33,179 nt of DNA, taken from NCBI GenBank assembly GCA_030830305.1, contig JAURNI010000010.1, positions 1 to 33,179 of the forward strand, given 5' to 3'. Positions 16,936 through 23,172 of the stretch are shown here, one piece after another; within the stretch, counting starts at the first letter, position 1; each line of letters opens with the position of its first letter. A program made the position numbers and the translations under genes. The notes below the pieces were generated by a model. It saw only the letters and a program-made list of their open reading frames with translations, was not told the origin of the DNA and ran no database searches. This DNA comes from Alphaproteobacteria bacterium. GTDB lineage: Bacteria; Pseudomonadota; Alphaproteobacteria; Rickettsiales; Deianiraeaceae.

Positions 16936-17332
16936 ATAAAAATATAAGTGATTATATATAATAACAAGATGCTATGGAAGTAAATTTCTTTGATGTACTA
17001 TAAAAGCGGTGAAATTTACCTTAAAAAAGAACTAATTCGAAAACTACTACTGCAAAATATTTATATAGTAATAGTATGTAAACATACAACGCCAACACGC
17101 GGACATTTCACCGCAAGCAACAAAACGCCCGCTGTAATTAGTAAAACAAACAGCTTATTTTATCAACGCTTTTACCACAAAAGACAAAGCTTTGATAATT
17201 GTTAATGCACATAACACTATTGCACATAACGAAATGTATGTTCTGAAAAAAATGTCGTACATATATATTTATATTAGTTAAATATATATTTAAAATATGT
17301 ATAACTTTGAAAAAAGTCAAGAAAAAAATGTC
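16936..17332. other. Non-coding, repeat-bearing interval
   Basis: About 400 bp with no convincing gene. It contains a 10-bp inverted repeat with distant arms (GCGGTGAAAT at 17006-17015, ATTTCACCGC at 17105-17114); an island of higher G+C at about 17085-17135 in otherwise very AT-rich DNA; GTATGT-AA-ACATAC near 17075; tandem TGCACATAAC words; and a TA-rich tract at 17255-17300. The distant arms could close a structured RNA of roughly 110 nt. The 71-aa ORF here (16990-17205) has no recognisable features. Confidence 0.5.
17206..17230 (+). repeat. Tandem direct repeat TGCACATAAC
   Basis: TGCACATAAC occurs at 17206-17215 and again at 17221-17230, a 15-bp period. It matches the TGCACATAA arm of the folC-zapE inverted repeat near 12702. 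It may be a regulator binding site for the downstream promoter. Confidence 0.45.
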
Positions 17333-17378
17333 TTGACATAATTCATCTTAAACAAATATTAATTGTTAATTTGTTTAA
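17333..17378 (+). promoter_or_regulatory. Promoter with overlapping operator-like dyad
   Basis: TTGACA (17333-17338), an 18-bp spacer and TATTAA (17357-17362). Over the -10 and start site lies the inverted repeat TTAAACAAAT-N11-ATTTGTTTAA (17348-17378). A repressor bound there would block the promoter, so the downstream repeat protein is likely to be regulated. Confidence 0.55.
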
Positions 17379-17383
17379 AGGAT

Positions 17384-17494
17384 ATGCTTGTAAATGCTGA
17401 AAAAACCAAAAGTATGCAAAATACCACTAATTCTGATGACAAACTGCTGAATCAAATTTTTTCAACAGAAACCAATACCAAAAGAAAAATGTAA
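17384..17494 (+). pseudogene. Detached 5' part of the 11-mer repeat protein gene
   Basis: Directly behind the promoter and AAAGGAT, an ATG at 17384 opens a 36-codon frame beginning MLVNAEKTKSMQNTTNSDDK and ending TAA at 17494. The following frame (which opens at 17451 and continues into the 17553 ORF) reads FFQQKPIPKEKC then ENISALANIIESKG, which looks protein-like but lacks a start codon before GTG 17553. A one-base change in the T6 run at 17457-17462, or +1 slippage there, would join both into one protein of about 348 residues. It could therefore be a phase-off gene, recoded, or recently broken. Confidence 0.55.
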
Positions 17495-17552
17495 CGCTGA
17501 AAATATTTCTGCACTTGCAAATATTATTGAAAGCAAGGGCTTAGATATTCCT

Positions 17553-18428
17553 GTGACAGATAAATGTTTTTCATCAAACCAAATTCGATTATCGAGCATT
17601 GCAATTAAGAATGAACAAAAAGCAAATAAAACTAAAGGTTTTTTTGCAACACTTGGAAAAGGATTGGGTAATTTTTTGACAAACACCATAGACTTAGTAG
17701 CCAATTCTATTGGTGTTGTAGCAAAATCAATGAAAGGTATAGAAAAAGGTGCAAGTAAATTTATGGAAAAAACAGTCAAAGCCGGTGGAAATGTAATTGA
17801 GGGTGGTGGAAAGTTTACAAAAGACTCCCTTAAGGGAGCTGGTGCAGCTATTAAAGGTATTGGAAAAGGTACCGGTGCACTTACAGAAGGTCTGGGTAAA
17901 AGTGGTGCGGTACTTTCTTATGGGGCCTCTATGGGTGCTGGTCACCTTGTTGAGGGTGCTGGTAAGGGTGGTGGTGACGCACTGCAGGGTGTTGGTTCTT
18001 TTGTGAAGAATTCTAGTGAAGGACTTGGAACATTTGCAAAAAGTGGACTGGAAGTTGGTGCTAAAATAACCACATCTGCGGGTAACCTTGCCTCTGAAGC
18101 CATCAATACTGCAACAACTGGAGTTGCAGTTGCTCATAATGGTATAAAAGCATTAGAAAGTACTACAAGGTATGGCGCAAACAAACTTGAAGAAAAACTT
18201 AATGGTGGAAAATTAAACATTGATAACCTCCACAATGGAGGGGAAGAATCCAGAGCTGATTTCAAGAAAAGAATGATGACAGGATTGAGTGAAAAATCAC
18301 CAATGCGCAGTAGTTCAGTATCACATTTTGAGTTACCAGAAATGTCCAATTTAAAACCTAAAAATTTCAATAAACCAAATATTTCTAAAACTGTATCATT
18401 TGGAAAGGGTTCTCGTACATTTGACTAA
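17553..18428 (+). CDS. 11-residue-repeat amphipathic protein of unknown function
   Basis: A 291-aa frame (GTG start; true N-terminus probably upstream through the frameshift at 17457-17462). Residues 28-203 divide into sixteen consecutive 11-residue units, for example KGAGAAIKGIG, KGTGALTEGLG, MGAGHLVEGAG, KGGGDALQGVG, each with Lys/Glu at the start, Gly/Ala throughout and an aliphatic residue near the end. Such 11-mers favour an 11/3 amphipathic helix, as in synucleins, group 3 LEA proteins and apolipoproteins, which bind lipid or protect during drying. The C-terminal 80 residues are polar, basic and Ser-rich (FKKRMMTGLSEKSPMRSSSV). No signal peptide or true membrane helix. It is a single-gene unit with a dyad-controlled promoter; an effector or surface role is speculation. 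Confidence 0.75.
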   Translation: MTDKCFSSNQIRLSSIAIKNEQKANKTKGFFATLGKGLGNFLTNTIDLVANSIGVVAKSMKGIEKGASKFMEKTVKAGGNVIEGGGKFTKDSLKGAGAAIKGIGKGTGALTEGLGKSGAVLSYGASMGAGHLVEGAGKGGGDALQGVGSFVKNSSEGLGTFAKSGLEVGAKITTSAGNLASEAINTATTGVAVAHNGIKALESTTRYGANKLEEKLNGGKLNIDNLHNGGEESRADFKKRMMTGLSEKSPMRSSSVSHFELPEMSNLKPKNFNKPNISKTVSFGKGSRTFD

Positions 18429-18435
18429 ATTCCTC

Positions 18436-18464
18436 TTGACATATCGATCATCCTAAAATAAATT
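18436..18464 (+). promoter_or_regulatory. Promoter of sdhA unit
   Basis: A perfect TTGACA (18436-18441), a 17-bp spacer and TAAATT (18459-18464). The predicted start near 18471 leaves the ATG at 18473 almost leaderless, which favours the sdhA start at 18491. Confidence 0.6.
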
Positions 18465-18490
18465 TCCCCATAATGTATTTACTACAAAAA

Positions 18491-20290
18491 ATGAGTATAT
18501 CGAAAAATTATAAAATTCACAAACATTCCTTTGATGTTATCGTTATTGGTGCCGGAGGAGCAGGTCTTCGTGCAACATTTGGAATGGCTGAAAAAGGTCT
18601 GAATGTTGCCTGTATTTCTAAAGTTTTTCCAACTCGTTCACACACAGTAGCAGCACAAGGTGGAATTTCTGCAGCTCTTGGAAATATGGGAGAAGATGAC
18701 TGGCGTTGGCATGCTTTTGATACTATTAAAGGTTCAGACTGGCTTGGAGACCAAGACGCCATTGAGTACATGTGTAAAACTGCACCACAAGCAATTATTG
18801 AACTTGAACACTATGGTGTTCCATTTTCAAGAAATTCAAAAGGAGAAATTTACCAAAGACCGTTTGGTGGAATGACAACCGAATACGGTGAAGGGAAGCC
18901 TGCTCAAAGAACATGTGCAGCAGCAGACCGTACCGGGCATGCAATTCTTCATACTCTTTATCAACAATCTTTAAGGCATAACGCAAAATTCTTTATTGAA
19001 TTTTTCACAACAGATTTAATCTTCAATGATAACCAAGAATGTGTTGGATGTGTTGCATGGGAACTTTCAACAGGAGATTTACATATTTTTGAAGCAAAAA
19101 TTGTCGTTCTTGCAACGGGTGGTTATGGAAGAGCATATTCTTCATGTACATCTGCTCACACATGTACGGGTGACGGGGGTGGAATGTTTGCTCGTCACGG
19201 CTTTCAAATGCAAGACATGGAATTTGTGCAATTTCACCCAACCGGAATTTATGGGTCAGGTTGTTTGATTACAGAAGGAGCAAGAGGCGAAGGCGGTTAT
19301 TTAATTAACGCAAATGGTGAACGCTTCATGGAAAAATATGCACCGAAAGTTAAGGATTTGGCATCTCGTGATGTTGTTGCCCGTGCAATTACGGTTGAAA
19401 TTAATGAAGGAAGAGGTTGTGGCCCTAAGAAAGATCATGTACACTTAGTACTTCATCACATTGACCAAAAAACCCTTGCAGAACGTTTGCCGGGAATTTC
19501 AGAATCCGCTAAAATTTTTGCTGGTGTTGATGTTACAAAACAACCAATTCCAATTCTTCCAACCGTTCACTATAATATGGGAGGCATTCCAACCAACTAC
19601 CACGGTGAAGTTGTTCAAGTAAAAGACGGCAAACTGGAAAAAGTTAAAGGTTTAATGGCAATCGGTGAAGCCGCTTGTGTTTCCGTTCATGGTGCAAATC
19701 GTTTGGGCTCAAATTCATTGCTTGATTTAGTTGTTTTTGGGCGTGCTGCAGCAATTAAGGCTGCGGAATTACTTAAAAACGATAATAAATCTGTTGAGCA
19801 TATTCCTCAAAACAAAATTGATGAGGTTGTTACAAGGTTTGATAAAATCCGCAAAACTGATGGTAAATACACAGTGGCTCAAATTCGTAAAGAAATGCAA
19901 GAAGTTATGCAAAAGCATGCTGCAGTTTTCAGAACCAAAGAAAGCCTTGAAATTGGTGCAAAAAAGATGGAGGATATCTTTAAAAAATTCGAAGATCTAT
20001 CTGTGCGTGATAAATCTCTTATATGGAATACGGATCTACTTGAAGCATTCGAACTTCATAATTTACTATACCAATCTCTTGCAACAATTAAATCTGCTTT
20101 AAACAGAGAAGAAAGTCGCGGTGCTCAAGCAAGAGACGACTTCCAAGATCGCGATGACATCAACTGGTTAAAACATACAATGATTGCAATCAACAATGAT
20201 GCAAGCCACACATTTGAATACCGTGAAGTCGTACTTACTCCATTAACAGACCAAATGCCTGCAGTGCCACCAAAGAAAAGGGTTTATTAG
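18491..20290 (+). CDS. sdhA: Succinate dehydrogenase flavoprotein subunit
   Basis: The FAD-binding subunit of respiratory complex II, oxidising succinate to fumarate. The N-terminal Rossmann motif is [13 protein letters not shown]. The FAD-attachment block [13 protein letters not shown] carries the histidine that bonds covalently to FAD. Substrate-site segments include [11 protein letters not shown] and [15 protein letters not shown], and [19 protein letters not shown] closes the FAD domain. The C-terminal helical domain ends with [18 protein letters not shown]. It is about 599 aa from MSISKNYK, the normal size. sdhB, sdhC and sdhD are absent from the window, so the operon is dispersed. It is followed at 6 nt by two small membrane-protein genes and prfB. 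Confidence 0.95.
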   Translation: MSISKNYKIHKHSFDVIVIGAGGAGLRATFGMAEKGLNVACISKVFPTRSHTVAAQGGISAALGNMGEDDWRWHAFDTIKGSDWLGDQDAIEYMCKTAPQAIIELEHYGVPFSRNSKGEIYQRPFGGMTTEYGEGKPAQRTCAAADRTGHAILHTLYQQSLRHNAKFFIEFFTTDLIFNDNQECVGCVAWELSTGDLHIFEAKIVVLATGGYGRAYSSCTSAHTCTGDGGGMFARHGFQMQDMEFVQFHPTGIYGSGCLITEGARGEGGYLINANGERFMEKYAPKVKDLASRDVVARAITVEINEGRGCGPKKDHVHLVLHHIDQKTLAERLPGISESAKIFAGVDVTKQPIPILPTVHYNMGGIPTNYHGEVVQVKDGKLEKVKGLMAIGEAACVSVHGANRLGSNSLLDLVVFGRAAAIKAAELLKNDNKSVEHIPQNKIDEVVTRFDKIRKTDGKYTVAQIRKEMQEVMQKHAAVFRTKESLEIGAKKMEDIFKKFEDLSVRDKSLIWNTDLLEAFELHNLLYQSLATIKSALNREESRGAQARDDFQDRDDINWLKHTMIAINNDASHTFEYREVVLTPLTDQMPAVPPKKRVY

Positions 20291-20296
20291 TGAAGT

Positions 20297-20521
20297 ATGA
20301 TAACTGATGCAATAAAAGAAAGGTTAAATTTGTTTAGATTATACCTTGGTCTGGTTTTAGCTTCAATTGGGACAATTACAGTATGGACGGTGCAGAATTT
20401 TGATAACATCCAGTTGATAAAGTTTATTTTCATAGCGATATTCGCTTTGATAAAAATGATTGTTTCTGTCTTTATTGAATTAAAAATTAGAAAAGAAATT
20501 AACTTATTAAGAAATGTATGA
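20297..20521 (+). CDS. Small two-helix membrane protein, 74 aa
   Basis: Not recognised. Residues 14-30 and 40-60 are hydrophobic (LYLGLVLASIGTITVW and IKFIFIAIFALIKMIVSV), with charged ends, so it should be a hairpin in the inner membrane. It begins 6 nt after sdhA and overlaps the next small gene as ATGA. The tight spacing in a conserved-gene operon and the coupling support it being real. Confidence 0.65.
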   Translation: MITDAIKERLNLFRLYLGLVLASIGTITVWTVQNFDNIQLIKFIFIAIFALIKMIVSVFIELKIRKEINLLRNV

Positions 20522-20661
20522 ACCCGGACATTGTATTTTATGCGGCAATCGTACTTTGGGGTGTGGCTATTGTAGGAATGGGTATATTAATTATCCGGGA
20601 CACTGATTTTGAAAAACAATTGCAAAAAGAAATTGATGAAAAAAAAGCAAAAACTTTATAA
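20518..20661 (+). CDS. Small single-helix membrane protein, 47 aa
   Basis: Too short for the ORF track. ATG at 20518 overlaps the preceding stop (ATGA), and TAA at 20659-20661 lies 6 nt before prfB. One transmembrane helix (FYAAIVLWGVAIVGMGILII) is followed by a charged cytoplasmic tail (EKQLQKEIDEKKAKTL). Together with the 74-aa protein it forms a coupled pair that may act together. Function unknown. Confidence 0.65.
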   Translation: MNPDIVFYAAIVLWGVAIVGMGILIIRDTDFEKQLQKEIDEKKAKTL

Positions 20662-20667
20662 TACTTA

Positions 20668-21742
20668 ATGCAAGAATACAAATTACAGCTTGAAACAACT
20701 CTTAATTCCCTTGAAGAACTAAGGGTGTTTCTTTAACTTGGATACAAAAACCCAAAAACTTAACACCATTACAAAACAAGTTGAGGAAGGAGATTATGAT
20801 GTTAAACTTCTTAAAGAAAAAACCTCACTTGAAAAAGAGCTTGCTGTTTTTGATGATATTCACTCAAAAGTAGAAGGATATTTTGAAATCGTTGAAATTG
20901 CTGATGATGATTTGCTAAAAGAAATATCGCAAGAACTTCCAAAACTGCAAAAACAAATTGAGGAAATGGAAATCACCGCAATGTTTAACGATGAAGCCGA
21001 TAAACTTGGTGTTATTCTGGAAATAAATTCCGGAGCAGGGGGTACTGAAAGCCAAGATTGGTCCCAAATGCTTGAACGCATGTATCTTCGCTGGGCCGAA
21101 AGAAAAAGCTTTAAGGTGCAAACTATTCACAGGCTTGAAGGTGAAGAAGCCGGAATTAAACAAGTTATTCTTCAAATTGAAGGTGAAAATGCTTATGGAA
21201 TGTTAAAATATGAAATAGGGGTTCATCGTTTGGTTAGAGTTTCTCCGTTTAATGCTCAAAATAAAAGGCAAACATCTTTTGCTTCGGTACTTGTTACTCC
21301 GTTAATTGATGATACAATTAAAATTGAAATTAACCCTGCGGATTTAAAAACCGATACATACCGCTCCTCCGGTGCCGGTGGGCAGCATGTCAACACAACA
21401 GATTCCGCCGTTCGCATAACACACATTCCAACGGGAGTTGTTGCCGCTTGCCAAAACCAACGAAGCCAACTTCAAAACAGGGAAACTGCTATGAAAATGT
21501 TGATGTCCAAACTTTACGAAATTGAGGAACGCAAACGCCAGGCAAAAAGGGATTCGGTTGAAAAAGACGATGTCTCCTGGGGGAATCAAATCAGAAACTA
21601 TGTTCTTCACCCATATAAACTTGTAAAAGATACAAGAACCTCTCACGAAGACCTTAACCCCAACAAAGTTCTTGACGGTGAAATTGATGAGTTTATTTTT
21701 AAGATGATTTATAAAAGTAAGAAGGGGGAGGAAAATTCTTGA
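20668..21742 (+). CDS. prfB: Peptide chain release factor 2, programmed +1 frameshift
   Basis: RF2 ends translation at UGA and UAA. The ORF-track entry at 20738 is only the second frame; the gene starts at ATG 20668 (MQEYKLQLETTLNSLEELRV). After 22 codons it meets an in-frame stop in AGG GTG TTT CTT TAA C (20722-20737). Skipping one base at CTT-T gives L-N-L-D-T-K and continues to 21742, about 357 aa in all, the normal RF2 length. The upstream AGGGTG can act as the internal Shine-Dalgarno. RF2 identity is shown by the tripeptide anticodon SPF (VRVSPFNAQNKRQTSF) and the catalytic GGQ in SSGAGGQHVNTTDSAVR. The frameshift stop is UAA instead of the usual UGA. Its final TGA lies inside the next TTGACA box. 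Confidence 0.95.
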
Positions 21743-21772
21743 CAAATTCACCAAATACTCTCCTTAGATAAT
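21739..21772 (+). promoter_or_regulatory. Possible promoter of the ImmA-like gene
   Basis: TTGACA (21739-21744) embeds the prfB stop. The nearest good -10-like sequence, TAGATA (21765-21770), is 20 bp away, longer than optimal, and overlaps the small palindrome AGATAATATCT. Weak. Confidence 0.3.
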
Positions 21773-21787
21773 ATCTATTTTTTATAT

Positions 21788-22318
21788 ATGTTTGATTTTG
21801 TCTACGATTACTGCAATCTCACAAAACCAAATGATAGCGATATATCATTTTTTGAAAACAAGTATAATGAAGCTCGTAAAAATTTTTGGAATTTTGATGT
21901 TGTAAAGTTTGCAAACTCTCTTGGAATAAAAGTGTTTATGGACGAAAACCTTAAAGAAGAGGGATGCATTGAATACGACAGAGAATATAACACTTATAGC
22001 ATTACTATCAATGCAAAGCAACCAAAAAATAGAATAATTTTTACAATTGCTCATGAAATTGCACATTTTGTGTGTGATAAAGCATTAATTCAAGAACAGC
22101 GAGTTTTTAGAGAAGTTGGAAATAGAGGTATGCCCGAAGAAAGAAGAAAAATTGAAGTTAGAGCAAACAAAATGGCTGCCGATATTTTAATGCCGAGTGA
22201 AAAATTTATAGAACTGTGGAACAGCGGCGATTCCGTTAAAGATTTATCAAAAAAATTTTGCGTTTCTGAAGATGCCGTGAAGATAAGGTTAAGCTATCTA
22301 TTAGGCGTTGTTTTATGA
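21788..22318 (+). CDS. ImmA/IrrE-family metallo-endopeptidase
   Basis: A 176-aa zinc peptidase. HEIAH at residues 89-93 is the HExxH zinc site in the family context FTIAHEIAHFVCD, and a downstream Glu in IEVRANKMAADILMP should be the third ligand. ImmA-type peptidases cleave Xre-type repressors to induce mobile elements, and related domains are metallo-antitoxins or stress regulators. There is no helix-turn-helix repressor next to it and no N-terminal Xre domain; the C-terminus (KDLSKKFCVSEDAVKIRLSY) looks like the small helical segment common in the family. Its stop overlaps the start of a small membrane protein gene (ATGA), suggesting a functional pair. Confidence 0.85.
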   Translation: MFDFVYDYCNLTKPNDSDISFFENKYNEARKNFWNFDVVKFANSLGIKVFMDENLKEEGCIEYDREYNTYSITINAKQPKNRIIFTIAHEIAHFVCDKALIQEQRVFREVGNRGMPEERRKIEVRANKMAADILMPSEKFIELWNSGDSVKDLSKKFCVSEDAVKIRLSYLLGVVL

Positions 22319-22569
22319 AAAATGGCAAACAGGAAATTAACTCACAAAAAGATTTAAACCATCATATTCAAGACAACTATGCGTGGTTTGTTAAATGTTC
22401 AATGGTGCTACTCTTTTTTGCAATGTTGTTAGCATTTGTATTTATTAGCATTTACGGATTTATGTTAATAAAAACTGGTGATATAAAATTGATTGCTCAA
22501 ATTATTGCCGGTGTTGCAGGTTGGATATTATTCGTTATTCAAACTTTCAAAAACAAAAAACCACAATAA
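22315..22569 (+). CDS. Small membrane protein coupled to the ImmA-like peptidase, 84 aa
   Basis: Not recognised. It has a polar N-terminus (about 25 residues) followed by two hydrophobic segments, about 26-52 (FVKCSMVLLFFAMLLAFVFI) and 58-76 (LIAQIIAGVAGWILFVI), and a short basic tail. The ATG lies within the peptidase stop codon, so it is translated with it. It may be a partner, substrate or toxin-like component of the peptidase, but nothing in the sequence decides this. Confidence 0.65.
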   Translation: MKNGKQEINSQKDLNHHIQDNYAWFVKCSMVLLFFAMLLAFVFISIYGFMLIKTGDIKLIAQIIAGVAGWILFVIQTFKNKKPQ

Positions 22570-22573
22570 CCCC

Positions 22574-22602
22574 TTGCCTTCCGCCTAAAAATATGCTACA
22601 CT
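22574..22602 (+). promoter_or_regulatory. Promoter of the PEGA lipoprotein gene
   Basis: TTGCCT (22574-22579), a 17-bp spacer and TACACT (22597-22602), with the ATG at 22621. Confidence 0.55.
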
Positions 22603-22620
22603 GAAAGAAAAACTTAAACT

Positions 22621-23124
22621 ATGCTTAGGCTTTTCTTTTGGCGGGTGTTATTGTTGCCGTGGGTTGCGTCTTGCGTAATGTTTGCAGGAGAGCGCACCAC
22701 AACCACAACGGTAGAATCAAACCCCACAGGTGCAACTGTTTATGTAATTCATACGGAAAAAGTGCACGATAGTATATACTCCCATTTTCCAAAAACAAAA
22801 AATGAACACGGAGACACAATGAGCATTCAAGGCACAACGCCTTTCATAATTACCCTTGCAAGGGGCAAAAATACAAAAGTAATAGTTGCAAAAGATGGTT
22901 ACAAACCAACAAAGTTCACAATAAATGTTAAAAGAGAATCTGTTTATTACGACGGCAAAAACAAAGCATGTCTTGGAGACAAATACTACGCATGGTTATT
23001 TGGCGGTTTTTGGGATGATGTGGTGAATAGCTATATTATTAGCGGAACAAAGAGCGATTTTTGTAAAGACGTTCGCCACGCATATTATATTCATTTAGAA
23101 CCTCTGTTTGAAAATAAAACTTGA
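22621..23124 (+). CDS. PEGA-domain lipoprotein
   Basis: A 167-aa exported lipoprotein. The signal peptide LFFWRVLLLPWVASC ends in a lipobox (Cys18). The mature region starts with a Thr run (ERTTTTTVESNPTGATVYV) and continues with GTTPFIITLARGKNTKVIV and KDGYKPTKFTINV, together the pattern of a PEGA carbohydrate- or cell-wall-associated domain (SxPxGA.V.v followed by GxTPf...l..G.....v...GY). The C-terminal third with four aromatic-rich strands is unassigned. It is a single-gene unit with its own promoter. The exact role is unknown. Confidence 0.75.
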   Translation: MLRLFFWRVLLLPWVASCVMFAGERTTTTTVESNPTGATVYVIHTEKVHDSIYSHFPKTKNEHGDTMSIQGTTPFIITLARGKNTKVIVAKDGYKPTKFTINVKRESVYYDGKNKACLGDKYYAWLFGGFWDDVVNSYIISGTKSDFCKDVRHAYYIHLEPLFENKT

Positions 23125-23172
23125 AAATTTAGTTTGCAAAAACTACAAAAACAATAAAGTTTAGTTTTTGTA
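23121..23172 (+). promoter_or_regulatory. nuoL promoter and leader dyad
   Basis: TTGAAA (23121-23126), a 17-bp spacer and TACAAA (23144-23149). The inverted repeat TACAAAAAC-N11-GTTTTTGTA (23144-23152 and 23164-23172) overlaps the -10 box and ends at the base before the ATG, so it could be an operator or a start-site hairpin. Confidence 0.45.

Noticed and set aside
16990-17205. 71-aa plus-strand ORF in the ilvC downstream gap
   Set aside because: No ribosome site, promoter or domain; the DNA is better explained by inverted repeats and a possible RNA.
17727-18137. 136-aa minus-strand ORF rich in Cys, Ser and Thr
   Set aside because: It is the shadow of the GGT/GCT-rich 11-mer repeat coding sequence.
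17384-18428. Glycine-zipper or bacteriocin-type pore protein
   Set aside because: No continuous hydrophobic helix or leader-peptide signature is present; a gapless 11-residue period fits better.
20738-20740. TTG as the start of prfB, as in the ORF track
   Set aside because: It would drop the conserved N-terminal helix; the upstream frame with an RF2-type frameshift site explains the gene fully.
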